Assembly (NCBI RefSeq): GCF_000372725.1
Contig: NW_005201327.1
Location: forward strand, 15,022-57,593
Reading direction: 5' to 3'
DNA from: Emiliania huxleyi CCMP1516
Lineage: Eukaryota; Haptophyta; Isochrysidales; Noelaerhabdaceae
Length of the DNA stretch: 42,572 bases
Of the stretch, positions 19,521 through 29,741 are shown in pieces. Positions within the stretch are counted from its first letter, which is position 1. Every line of letters starts with the position of its first letter. The notes under the pieces were generated by a model, which ran no database searches, had not been told where the DNA came from, and saw only the letters and a list, made by a program, of their open reading frames with translations. The position numbers were made by a program, and so were the translations under genes.

Positions 19521-22500
19521 ATGGGCGCCTGCTTCTCGTGCGAGACGGACGGCTCTGAGCGGCAGGTGATCTTGCTCTCCCTTGACGACGGCTCCGTGGT
19601 CCGCGCGCGCAAGTCGCGGCTCTCGCTCTTTGCGGACCTAGCCAACGTGCGACCCGACGCCATACCCACGTTTGCCATTGACGTCAAGGAGAAAGCGGGG
19701 CCGCTGTGCGTGTTTGGCACCAAGGCGTCTCCGGAAGGGCTCAAGCCACTCAAGCCCAAGGACGCGAGCGCGGTCGACAAGGCGCTATGCAAGCACGACC
19801 TCTTTCACGGTGGAGAGCAGGGCCTCTTCGCCGCGCACGCCACGCTGGACGCCAAGCCCTGCCTGCTCGCGCTCACCTCGCTTGGGCGCCTCTTTGCGGT
19901 CGCGGGCGGCGCGGCTTTTCGGACGCTGCACGTGACCCAGCTCTGCGAGGCGCGGCGAGCACCACACCCCTCTTCTCTCCTCCCCGCTCTCTCCGCTCCT
20001 TCCCGCTCCTCTGCGCGGCTAAACGACGAATGGATGCATGGCCCCTCATGGATGAGTAGGCGCGGCTCGACGAGGCGTCACCCGGCCTGCTGCGGCTCGG
20101 CCTCTCCTCGGGCGAGCCGCCGTGGCAGGTCGCCACTTCGCCGCGGGCGGCCGCCGAGCTGCAGCTGCAGGTCTGGGTCGCGCACTCTCTCGCAGCCGGC
20201 CGGATAGAGCTGCAGACGGGCCTGCCGGTGCCGCCGCTCGAGCTGCTGCCGCCCGTCTGCGAGGTGGACGGCAACCTGCACGCGGCGTGGACGATGCACG
20301 CGAATGCTCTCGGCCAGGTCGAGGTGGAGGAGGTGCTTTCGCCGGTGGACGAGGCCGCCGGTGTCACCACCGCGCTGCAGTGCGTGCGCGAGTGGGCCGC
20401 CACAGGCGAGGTGGACGCCTCTCGGCTGCGGCCGTCGGCGGTGCGACCCCTCGCGCGCGCGCTCGCGCACAACGGCGCGTTCGTCGCCTTCAAGGTGTCT
20501 GGCAACGCGCTCGGCGCCGAGGCGGCGGCGCTCGCGCCGCTCCTCGGCTCGAGCCGCACGCTGGTCGCATTCGAGATGCGCCGCGCAGGCGCCTGGCCCG
20601 GCGGGACGCGCGTGGCGGCTTTCCCCTTCCTCTTCCATCCCCAGCCCTTCTCCTGTAGGGGCCGGCCCGGCGGAGATTGGCGCGCTGGGCGACGCGCTCG
20701 CGGGCAACCGCTTCGCCTCCCTCTCCGTCATCGACCTCTCGGACAACGCCGTGGGGGACGCGGCCTTCCGGTGTTCGCCACCGGGCGGCTGCCTCATGTC
20801 CCTGTGTCCAGGCGCGCCTGTTCACAACGCCCCCCCTTCTCTGAAGGCTCGCCGCCGGGCTGCGCTCGCTGCGCGCCGGGCTGCTCGCGGAGCTCAAGTT
20901 GGTGCGGTGCGGCGTCGGGCCCGAGGGGATGGAGATGGTCCTGCTCGCCGCCGGCACGCAGAAGAACCTGCTCGAGCTGCGGCTGGGAGGCAACACGCTG
21001 GGCGGGCGCGGCTCGCAGGCCCTCGGCACCCTCCTCCCGCAGGCGCCCAGCTTGACCGCCCTCGACCTCGCCGGGACCGCTCTCGAGCCGGCCGCAGCGT
21101 TTGGCCCCGCCGCCGCTAGCGTCGACCCCTTCTCCGCCAGGCCGGAGCCGCGCGCGCTGCAGAAGCTGGCCGAGCTCGACCTGTCCGGCATCGGCTGGTC
21201 GCTCCCGCTCCTCGACGGCGTCGAGGCGTGCGGCCCGAAGCTCGCAGCGCTCTCGCTCGCGGGGGGCGGGGACTTCGCGATGCTCAACAGCGCTGCGGCG
21301 GACAGGCCCCCGCGAGTCTGCTGACATCTGTCTCGTTCCGCCGGGCGCGTGGACAGCTGTCTCTCTGTCTGCAGGCCCGCCTTCCTGCAGCGGCTGGTCG
21401 CGGTGGCGGCGGCTCGGCCAGGCATGGAGCTCGACCTCTCGACGGCCGACCCGGCGGCGGTGCTGCTGCCCGAGCTGCTGCCCGCTCTGCGCTCCTCGCG
21501 GCTGCTGCCGCCCTCGCTCGCGCTGCGCGGCGACGGGCAGCTCGGCGACGACGGCCTCGTCGCGCTCGTCGGCGTGCTCGTCGGCGTTGACGCGGAGGCC
21601 AGCTTCTCGGAGCCTTCTCGGAGCCTTCTCGGAACTTTCCTCCAGGCGTGCTCGCCGACCTCGACGCGGAGGCGAAGGAGAGCGGGACGCCGCGGCTCCA
21701 CTCGCTCACCCTCTCCTCGGCGGTGCCGCCGCCCGCCGCCGCCGTCTCGACTTGGGGCCTCGACGACCTCAACGCGCTCGCGCTGCTCGACCAGCTTGCG
21801 ACCGACCCGGCGGGCGTGAGTGCAGTCGTCAGCCGGTGGCAGCTGGCTTTGCCGGCGGGCACCGAGCGCGCGGTCGCACAGCGCGCCGCGTCTGTCCGCT
21901 CGCTGATGCGGCTGGTGACCACCGCCGACGGCCTGGCCGCGCTGAAGTGCGGCGGCGGCTACCGCTCGCTCGAGCCGGATGGGACATGCCCGGCGGCGGA
22001 TGGGCGATCGTCCACCCGGCAGCGGGCCGCGCCGAGCTACGGGGTGCAGCTCGAGTCGCTCTTCCGGTTCGCGCTGCCAAAGTCGAGCTCGCTCACCCTG
22101 CTCGACGTCTCGGGCAACAACCTGGGCGACGTGGGCCTGAGCGCGCTGGGCGGTGCTCTCAAGCTCAACCGCAGCCTGCGCCGGCTCGAGATCGACAACA
22201 ACGCGGCCGGCGTGGACGGGCTGAAGAGCATCAACCTCGCGCTCAAGGGCAACAAGAAGGTGCACAGCCTCGCGCTGCCGGACGACGACATCTCCGCGCT
22301 GCTCGCGGCCGCCGCCGCGCGGTACAAGCGCTCGCTGAGCGACGAGCTCGCCGCCCGGCAGCTGCTCAAGTCGGCGTACGGCCGCGGCGGGTACTGCAAC
22401 CACGCGGTCAAGCAGCGCGGCATGGCGGCCCTGAAGAGCGCCAAGCAGGAGCAGGCAAGGGCGCGCGTGGCCAAGGACAAGCTGCGCACCGTCTGCGCGT

Positions 22501-23492
22501 CGCTGCAGGCGTCGGTGCTCCGGAACGGCGAGGTGGCCACGATCACCGCCGCCGGCAAGAACATGCGCGCCGAGTCGAAGCTGGCGAGCGAGGCGTCGAA
22601 GAGTGCGGCCAAGGCGCAGGGCAAGGCGGACGCGCTGCGCGAGGCAAACAAGGAGAAGGTGTGGCTCGGGCGGCACAAGCTGCTGGACGCGTGGGTCAAG
22701 CACGCAGGCGTGCTCGGCAAGCGCGGCCACGACGTCGGCTGGTTCGGCGAGTGGCGGAGGGCGTGGGGCAAGCCGTACCTCAACCCGGCCGCGCTGGCGG
22801 CGGTGCAGAAGCGGATGCCGGCCGCGCAGCGCGAGGAGTGGGAGGCGCTCGTCCTGGGCGCCGAGGACACGTTCGCCTCGGAGGAGACTCTCGACGCGCG
22901 CGTGCAGGGGCTGCTGCAGGAGGCGAGGATGCACCGCTCGCAGGCGGAGTTCCACGCTGCGGAGGTGCAGTACCACGGCATGTTGAGCGAGAAGGACCCG
23001 CGCGCCGAGGCGCCGCCGCGCCTCGAGGCGGGGATTGTGCGCACGGAGCCGCCCGGCAAGGAGCGCCCCGGCCAGTTTGGCTCCGGCTACTACACCAACT
23101 GGGACGCTCGGCGCAACTGGATCTACGGCGAGCTGCGCACCGCGATGGCGCAGCCGCCGCCACGCGACTATGCGTGGAAGGGCGCCGCCGCCGAGCTCGC
23201 GCCTGCCGCGCCGGCGGCGAGCGCGCCGATGGTCTCGTACCCGAAGCCGGAGCTGCCGCGCGCCGAGGCCGCCGTCGCCAAGGCGGTGGCCAAGGCCGCG
23301 GCCGTGCCCGAGGTGTCGATGGGCACGCCCGTCTACACCGCCACCGCCGTCGAGGAGGACGCCGCCACCGCGAAGAGCGCGGCCGCCTTTGCGACAGCCG
23401 CCGAGCCGCTGCCGTACCCGGCCCCCTTCAGCCGTCCAGCCACTCCCGTCTCCGAGGCTAGGCGAGATGACCCGAGTGACCCCCGAGACTAG
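19521..23492 (+). CDS. N-myristoylation-motif leucine-rich repeat protein, six exons
   Basis: Exons inferred by frame: 19521-19949, 20060-20582, 20659-20770, 20847-21305, 21375-21571 and 21646-23492 (1188 residues). Four of the five introns need GC donors; 20771-20846 is GT-AG. The start MGACFSCE has Gly2 with Cys4 and Cys7, a classic myristoyl-plus-palmitoyl membrane anchor. Residues about 240-700 hold ribonuclease-inhibitor-type LRRs (LELRLGGNTLGGRGSQALG, LLDVSGNNLGDVGLSALGG). The C-terminal half is Ala/Lys-rich and helical with ESKLASEASKSAAKAQGKAD, then GSGYYTNWDARRNWIYGEL. No known family overall; a membrane-bound scaffold is a reasonable guess. The stop TAG (23490-23492) lies three bases before the ATG of the next open frame, and a 36-nt GC-AG excision (23457-23492) would fuse the two. 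Confidence 0.7.
21572..21645 (+). other. 74-bp GC-AG intron made of a tandem duplication
   Basis: The intron starts GCGTGCTCGTCGG and the next exon starts GCGTGCTCGCCGA; 24 of the first 29 bases agree between 21572-21600 and 21646-21674. The inside holds a triplicated TCGGAGCCTTC. Removing it gives a smooth LRR reading (LVALVGVLADLDAEAK). Both ends therefore look like copies of one sequence. Confidence 0.55.
23457..23492 (+). other. 36-nt segment deciding one gene or two
   Basis: It starts GC after GAG and ends CTAG before GCGATGCTC, as in the other GC-AG introns nearby, and its removal joins the LRR protein to the downstream protein in phase 0. GAGGCTAGGCGA (23454) and GAGACTAGGCGA (23485) form a 31-base-spaced direct repeat. 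If not removed, TAG ends the first protein here. A 36-nt intron would be unusually short. Confidence 0.4.
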
Positions 23493-23495
23493 GCG

Positions 23496-26015
23496 ATGCT
23501 CGTCAAGGGCTCCGTCTACGAGGCGTCCGCCGCAGGGCGGGTCGCCAGCCGCGCCACCTCCGGCCCGCCGCCCGCTGTCAGCCCCACCTTCGAGCTACCG
23601 GCGGCGCCGGCCGCGCCGGCCGCGCCGGCCGCGCCGGCGGCGCAGCAGGCGCAGCAGGTGATGCTGGTGGCGGTGCCGCCGGGGGTGTACCCGGGCATGC
23701 AGCTGCTCGTGGCGGCGCCGTCCGGAGGGCAGGTGCAGGTGACGGTGCCGCAGGGCGTCGGGCCAGGATCGCAGCTCCAGGTCGCCATCCCCGCCGTCGC
23801 GAGCTCGTCGCGCGGCTCGAGCGCGCCGCCGCCGCCGCCGCCGCCGCCGCCCGCCAACCCGGCCGCGACGGCGCCGTACCGCCCGCCAGCCCAGAAGCAG
23901 TACACCTACGCGCGCGGCGACCGGAAGTACTACCTCGACCAGCAGCAGTCGGGCTTCGGCGGGCTGGGAGGGTACCACCATTACCAGACGTACCGCCGCG
24001 ACACCGCGCTGATGGCGCACCGGCCGTACCACTACCGCCACTACGCGCATTCGTACTACTACCACGACCCCTTCTTCTGGGGGCTACCGTACTACGGCTA
24101 CCCAGGCTTCTACTGCTACGGCTGGAACCACCACCATTGCGGCTACTACGGCGGGTACCACGAACACCACCACCACCACCACCACCACGGCGAGGGCGAG
24201 GGCGAGGGCGGCGCCGACGACGCCGAGGGCGACGTCGGCGGCGACGAGGCTGTGGCGGACCCGGTCGGCGACGGCTTTGGCGAGGATACCGTCCTCGAGC
24301 CGGCCGCGGACGACCTTGCCGAGGACGCCGACGCCGACGCCGACATCGACGCCGGCGTGGGCGACGAGGCTGACGCGGTCGACATGTACGCCGGCGCTGG
24401 CCCGCGCGACTTGCCCGACGGCGGGCCGATGGGCGGAGGCGCAGATGCCGCACACTCAACACTATGCGCGCCCACAGAGGTGGGAACGCAGAGGCGAGGC
24501 TCTCTTCTCATAGGCGGCAGCGGGAGGGTGGCTGCCCTCGCAGCCTCAGAGCGGCGTCGCTTCGAAGAGGTTGCCGCCGCCGCCGCTGCCGCCGCCGCTG
24601 CTGCACGCGACGGCGGCGCGTGGCTGTCGATCGAGCGGCAGTGGGCTCGGCGCAAGGCCGAGGCGGAGGACAGCTTCTTCGGCCGGATGACGCCGCTGGC
24701 CTACGCGACGGTGCAGGGCTGGCTCGCGCCGCCGGAGGGTGCGCACTCTCCCCTGCTATGCTCCTCTGCTCCTGTCGGAGACGCCCGTCCGCGACATGTC
24801 CGCGACATGTCCCGCAGGCGATATGTCCGCGCGCGTCACCCTCGTGACGCAGTGCTCGCTCGACCGGCTCCCCCGCCTGCGCGCAACGCTCGAGGCGTGG
24901 CGCGGCCCCGCGTCGGCCTGCCGTCTTCGTCGACGCGCCGCTGCCCCTCGGACCTTTCTCTGAGCCCCCTCCGCACCTTCTTGCAGGTCGCGGTCTACAT
25001 CGACGCGCCGCGCGGTTCGGCCGCCGCCGCCGAGCGCGAGGCGGCGCTGGCGCAAGAGCGTCGCCACCTCCCCGCCGCCGTCTACACGCAGCTCTCGATC
25101 TCGCTGCTGTACGCGCGCGGCGGCGGCATGGCGGAGGGCGGCGCCGAGCCGGGCTCAGCCGAGGAGTACGATTCGCTCTACCCGATCAACGCGCTGCGCA
25201 ACCTCGCCGCTGGCGAGGCGCGCACCGAGCTCGTCTTCCTCCTCGACGTCGATTTCGTGCCCTCCGCAGGCTTGCTGCGCGAGCTGCAGCAGCAGCGGCC
25301 GGCGCTGCTCGACACGCTCGCCGCCTCGCGCACCGCGCTCGTCGTGCCGGCCTTCGAGGTCGACGCCGCCGCGCCGATGCCGCGCGTGCAGTCGTCGCTC
25401 TCTGCGCTGCTGCGGCGCGGCGCCGCCTCCTCCTTCCACGAGGCTCACTTCCGCCACGGGCACGGCCCCACCGACGCGGCGCGCTGGGCGACCGCTTCGG
25501 CGCCGTACGAGGTCGCCTTCGAGGAGTACTACGAGCCGTACATCATCGCCTCGCGCGCGTGGCTGCCAAATTACGACGAGCGCTTCCGCGGCTACGGCAT
25601 GAACAAGGTGCAGCACCTGCGCGCCGTCGCCGCCGCCGGCGCGCGCTTCGTCGTGCTGCCCCTCCACTTTGCCGCCGCGCATGAGCACGCGAAGTCGGCA
25701 GCTTGGACCCGTACCCTCGGCCCAGCCGCCCACCCAATGCACAAGATGCGCATCGCCGCGCTCTACGCACGCTTCAAGGCCGACGCGCCCCCGCTGCCGC
25801 CGCCGCCGCCGCCGCACACCCGCGCGCCGCTCGCCGCCACGCCGAGCGGTCCGGCCGAGACGGCACGGTCCGCCAAGAAGCACCGGGGCGACGAGGGCGG
25901 CGACGGCGCGGGCGCCGACGGATCGCCCGCCAAGCGGGCATGCTTGCCCGCCCGCCCGCCCGCCCGCCGCCCCGCACGCCCTCGCGGCAGGCAGGCCGTG
26001 CGGTCCGCCGCGTGA
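23496..26015 (+). CDS. VPPG / His-Tyr-rich / acidic protein with GT49 glycosyltransferase domain
   Basis: Exons 23496-24738, 24818-24915 (GT-AG intron of 79 bp before it) and 24987-26015 (GC-AG intron of 71 bp before it) give 789 residues. Order of parts: Ala/Pro linker; VPPGVYPGMQLLVAAPSGG and VPQGVGPGSQLQV (about 60-100); a Tyr/His-rich stretch with HHHHHHHH (about 140-230); an Asp/Glu-rich stretch (230-310); then a LARGE/GT49-type domain from VTLVTQCSLDRLPRL (about 420) with YPINALRNLA, the DVDF metal-binding motif (about 534), LVVPAFEV, HGHGPTDAARW, YEPYIIASR and YDERFRGYGMNK. The tail is Pro-rich with a basic KKHR patch. GT49 enzymes add glucuronic acid or N-acetylglucosamine in the Golgi; the substrate here is unknown and no signal anchor is visible. 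It may be the 3' half of the LRR gene. Confidence 0.7.
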   Translation: MLVKGSVYEASAAGRVASRATSGPPPAVSPTFELPAAPAAPAAPAAPAAQQAQQVMLVAVPPGVYPGMQLLVAAPSGGQVQVTVPQGVGPGSQLQVAIPAVASSSRGSSAPPPPPPPPPANPAATAPYRPPAQKQYTYARGDRKYYLDQQQSGFGGLGGYHHYQTYRRDTALMAHRPYHYRHYAHSYYYHDPFFWGLPYYGYPGFYCYGWNHHHCGYYGGYHEHHHHHHHHGEGEGEGGADDAEGDVGGDEAVADPVGDGFGEDTVLEPAADDLAEDADADADIDAGVGDEADAVDMYAGAGPRDLPDGGPMGGGADAAHSTLCAPTEVGTQRRGSLLIGGSGRVAALAASERRRFEEVAAAAAAAAAAARDGGAWLSIERQWARRKAEAEDSFFGRMTPLAYATVQGWLAPPEGAHSPLLCSSAPVGDARPRHVRDMSRRRYVRARHPRDAVLARPAPPPARNARGVARPRVGLPSSSTRRCPSDLSLSPLRTFLQVAVYIDAPRGSAAAAEREAALAQERRHLPAAVYTQLSISLLYARGGGMAEGGAEPGSAEEYDSLYPINALRNLAAGEARTELVFLLDVDFVPSAGLLRELQQQRPALLDTLAASRTALVVPAFEVDAAAPMPRVQSSLSALLRRGAASSFHEAHFRHGHGPTDAARWATASAPYEVAFEEYYEPYIIASRAWLPNYDERFRGYGMNKVQHLRAVAAAGARFVVLPLHFAAAHEHAKSAAWTRTLGPAAHPMHKMRIAALYARFKADAPPLPPPPPPHTRAPLAATPSGPAETARSAKKHRGDEGGDGAGADGSPAKRACLPARPPARRPARPRGRQAVRSAA

Positions 26016-28464
26016 GGGCGCGCCCCGTGAGGCGGCGGCCGAGTGTCTCACAGAGAACTCAATGTATGATCTCACTTACAAGGTGTTGTAAACTCTGAAA
26101 ATACTCTTGCGTCGCCACGCCCGCGCACGCCCCTGCGGGATATCGATTGAGTAAGTGGGTGATCTTGATATGCTCACATAGTACTCAGCTGCTCCGCTTA
26201 TACCTACCTGTGAACGAGGTTCTTGTTTCTTATCACCCTACTGTGAACCTTCCTTAGGTCCGCCTCTCACACCCTCGCTGTCTGCGATGTGAGCTTCTGA
26301 GCACTTGAGCACTGGATAGGGTCGATTCCGCGTGGTACGGGACCCCTCGATCGTCTCGCCCTCCCTCTCTGGCGTGTTCATTGGGGGGGGTCATAACAAA
26401 CACGGTACAGGATCGAGGTGCACGCTGCCGAAGCAGTGTCGTCCCCCCTCTCCCCGACGGCGATGGCGGTGTGACCGATCGAGGCATCGAGCTACAAGAG
26501 GAGCTTGTTCAGCAGGATCCGGGATGTCAGATGCACTACCTCACTGGGCCTGAGACCATCGTACGACAGCATCCCGTCACCGTCTCGGATTTATGTGGGG
26601 TCGAACCACTCCGGGATGGGCAAGCCCATCAATTACCATCTGGTTAATTGTCAAAATTCCTGTTGTGCAGAAAGGGGAGGGGGCTCTGACGGAGTGTGTG
26701 GCGGGAGAGGGCAGGGAAGGGGCGCGGGGGAGGGGGGGTGGGGGGGGCTCAGCCGTGCAAAAAGCATCAGTTAATAATTGTAATGAAGAAATATTGCTCG
26801 GCCGTTCATGAAGTCCGTCTCGATCTGGAGGAGACGGGTCAACCCCGTGAGGACCAGATCAGGTTCACATTGTCGTAGCCGGAGGGGATGTTGACCTTTA
26901 GCTCTTGGGGCCACCGTTCCGCTTTGGTTTTTTCCCCACAGACCACTCGGGCAACTTTTACCAAATGCCAAAGTTGCACTTGTTGGGCAAAGCTCCTTGT
27001 TAAATAAATGATAAATAAATAAATAGGTTGTAGGTTATTTATCGAGGTTGTAGATCTGAGAAGCTGGGAAAAGTTGTGTGTGTTTTTCTGTGACGCGCTG
27101 ACTTCTGACTGTCTTTGCTGTCTCTCCCTGGGCCGACGATTGTGGTCTGATCGTAAGTGCCCGCCGCCGCCGCCGCACGTTCACCTCGCTCGTTCGGGGC
27201 ATATGCTACCAGATCACAGTATGGGTTCGTATTCACAGCAGTACGGAGTCCCCTCCCTACCCCTGGAGTGTGGGAAAAGAATTTCACGGAGGACAGCTAA
27301 CTCTCTCTCACAGCAGACAGGCTCGACACAGGTGCGGACTGGCGGCGGCGGCGACGGCGGCGGCGCGTGCTAGGCAAAAGAATTACAAGAAAGGCAAAAG
27401 AATTCATCTTCCGGTGCTTGGCCCCGTGCAACAGCGGTCCGGCAGGCTGCCCCCAAGGCCCCCCGGGCCGCTGCGGGTTTGGGAGTTATGCTTAGGCACA
27501 GCTTCGGCGATGGCAGCCCCTCTCTGGGGTGTTGCATAGGCGGGGAGTCTCCCCCGCTGGTCTCCTCCTTCCCATTTTTTCTTTTCTTTTGAGAGCAGGA
27601 CGCCGGGTTTGTCTTGTATGTGCATGTCGGGCCTGGGTGTGTGTGAGGGGCAGAGGGGCGGGAGCGTGCGGGGCAGAGGCCCAACGTCGGGAGGCTTGTC
27701 GGGGTCCGGAGAATTCGAGGGGGGAACGAGGAGGGGGGAATGGGCGGTCGGCGTCGGGGTAGAAGCCGCAGGGCGTACGGGGTAGCCGTCACTTTCCCGC
27801 CTCGCAAGGGCGGGGCTGTCCCGGAAAGTGAGAAACGCCGGGCAGCGTGACGCATTACTGAACCCTCCCATACGTGTTTGAGGCTCCTCCTTTGCTGTCC
27901 CATCTCCCCATCTCTTTCCCGCCTGGGCGGGGCGGTGGGCGGGCGCGCGGCGCGGCGTGGCGTGTGAGTGTGCGCGACTGCGACGAAGGACCGCTCGCAG
28001 AGGACCATTGGGTTTGTACTATTAACAACGAAGGCGCTCTCAAAAAAGAATTCAACAAAACAGAACTCTCTCTCACCGACACAGGTTCGACACAGGTACC
28101 AAAAGGAGCACAGCAGACGGCAACCCCTTAGGCGCCGTCGAAGAGACCGGCCCACCTGGCCGGCCGCTCTTCCCCCCTCCCCTCGAAAGCGCGCTCAATC
28201 GCTCGCTCGTCGCACTCCACCCCCCGAGCCCACCTTGCCGCGCTGCGGGCCTCCCGCCGCCGGCCATCGCGGGACCGCCGCCCGCCGCCACCCCCCCCAC
28301 TCCCCCGCGCCGCCCGCGCTCTCAAAAAAGAATTCAGTTGTCTGTTTCGGCGTGTCCTCAAAATCTCTGCTCTGAAATCCTGCTCTGCACGTGGGGACTC
28401 TGGCCTCTCTTCATTCTCTCGTCGCCGCTGTGCTCTCGCTGTGCTCTCAACTGTTGCGTGTCGC
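26016..28464. other. Repeat-rich non-coding region
   Basis: No gene with convincing structure lies in these 2.4 kb. 26062-26140 shares ATGATCTCAC, TTGTAAACTCTGAA and GCGTCGCCACGCCCGCGCA with 42227-42310. 26298-26431 is an inverted copy of 35467-35600. 26380-26647 encodes an open frame (GIELQEELVQQDPGCQMHYL) that is protein-like but short. 27005-27027 is an AAAT repeat. AACTCTCTCTCAC and CGACACAGGT blocks are repeated at about 27299 and 28060, and CTCTCAAAAAAGAATTCA at 28037 and 28318. Confidence 0.6.
26298..26431 (+). repeat. Dispersed repeat, inverted with respect to 35467-35600
   Basis: The 134-base segment begins TGAGCACTTGAGCACTGGAT and ends GGTGCACGCTGCCGA. Its reverse complement lies at 35467-35600 with few differences. 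Both contain a run of G (or C) and the TCGATCGTCTCGCCCTCCCT block. Confidence 0.9.
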
Positions 28465-28992
28465 ATGTCCAAGTACCAAACGCGTCCAGAACTGTCGGGC
28501 GTGCCTACACTGGTCGATAGGTGGCAACCCGACACTGCGACCTTCATTTTCCGCTGCACCGACACGGAGACCAACGCCCTCGGGCAAACCGAGCAAAGGC
28601 TCCTCTCATCGCTCAACATGAGTCCTCTCGTTCGTGCGGGCGATCAGTTCATTCCGACGAGTTGGTACAGCGCGTGGTTTGCCCGACTTTGTGGGGTGTG
28701 CGTGCTTGATCTCATCCCGTACAAGCTGATGATCACAGAGGCCACCCCAACGACCTTCGTGACGAGGCACAAGGTCTGTGGGATGATCGCACCAAAGCAC
28801 GTACGCTCTGACACGTGGCAAGTCGCGTCACTGGCGCCACTCACCATCAAGAGCACTGGGACGGTATGCTCGTGTTGCACGTTCTGCATCACGTGCGGCA
28901 GATCGTCCGGAACCACGTACGAGCAAGAGCTGGTGGCAGAGGATGCCGCGATCTCCTTTGGGATCACGCCGCAGGAGCTGCAGCGCGAGTGA
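28465..28992 (+). CDS. Unknown 175-residue protein, Cys-containing
   Basis: The ATG at 28465 starts MSKYQTRPELSGVPTLVDRW; the frame is open slightly further upstream from a GTG, but there is no earlier ATG. The protein has a central hydrophobic part (SAWFARLCGVCVLDLIPYKL) and a Cys cluster (TVCSCCTFCITCGRSSG) that could bind metal or be membrane-facing. Base composition is clearly less GC-rich than in the large genes, with many A/T-ending codons, so it may belong to a repeat or a mobile element. It is surrounded by repeats. I do not recognise it. Confidence 0.45.
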   Translation: MSKYQTRPELSGVPTLVDRWQPDTATFIFRCTDTETNALGQTEQRLLSSLNMSPLVRAGDQFIPTSWYSAWFARLCGVCVLDLIPYKLMITEATPTTFVTRHKVCGMIAPKHVRSDTWQVASLAPLTIKSTGTVCSCCTFCITCGRSSGTTYEQELVAEDAAISFGITPQELQRE

Positions 28993-29741
28993 AGCCCCGT
29001 CGACTCGAATGAGAGAGCGTTCCCGACGAGACCAGCGTGTTGTCAACGGGGATCTCCCCCCTTATAGGCTCCCTTCCCAGCCCAAGCAGCCAAAGCCATC
29101 CATGGACTACGTGGCGAAGCAGCGCCAAGCCAACACGCCGCTGCCGCAGGACGAGGATCCCCACCCCCCTGCCTAGCTGGATGTCCTCCTCCCATCCCTC
29201 ATTTGGCGTGTCTGTTTTCTTCGTTCTTTTTCCTGATCCTCGACGCAACCCTAGCTGTGCGGCTGTCCGTTTAGCGTTTTCTTTCTTTCTCTCTCGTGAG
29301 CGGCCCAGGCGAGTCTTGCGTGCAACACCCACATTCAATTTCAAAACTCCGTTGCGCGTCTTAGCACAATTTGTCTAAAGTATGGGCCCCGGACTTGTGC
29401 TAACTCAGCCGCGTCGAGACGTGACGCGCTGTGGACAGGTAAGTGGCGCTCATCGGGGGATGCTTTGGGGCACCGGTGCCGACCGTGTCGTCGTGTCTGG
29501 GCGCTTATCTTGAGTAAGTAAGGCTCGCGCCTACACGTATGGACTTGGTCCTCCCGCGTTGCGCGGATATGAGGGAAGCTACCAACGATGTGGGCCCCCA
29601 CGTGGTATGGGGGCGAGAGGCCGCGGGCGTTGGCGTGGACTGCGCCTCATGAACGATCATCACCACCCGTCCGCCCGCCTCCGCCGTGGCTACTAGACAT
29701 GCGCTTTTGGCCGGTAGCCTCTTCGGACATGGTACCGACCG
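28993..29741. other. Intergenic stretch with a partial dispersed repeat
   Basis: 29178-29225 resembles the tail of the dispersed repeat (TCCTCCCATCCCTCATTTGG, TGTCTGTTTTCTTCGTTC), more divergent than other copies. The rest has no gene I can support. Near 29727 ACATGGTACCGACCGGTGAG resembles the segment at 31173. Confidence 0.5.

Noticed and set aside
20490..22976. 828-codon minus-strand frame
   Set aside because: Antisense shadow of the LRR gene, which has clear repeats on the plus strand.
26381..26647. 89-codon frame
   Set aside because: Part looks protein-like, but the start lies in a dispersed repeat, no family is evident and nothing supports expression.
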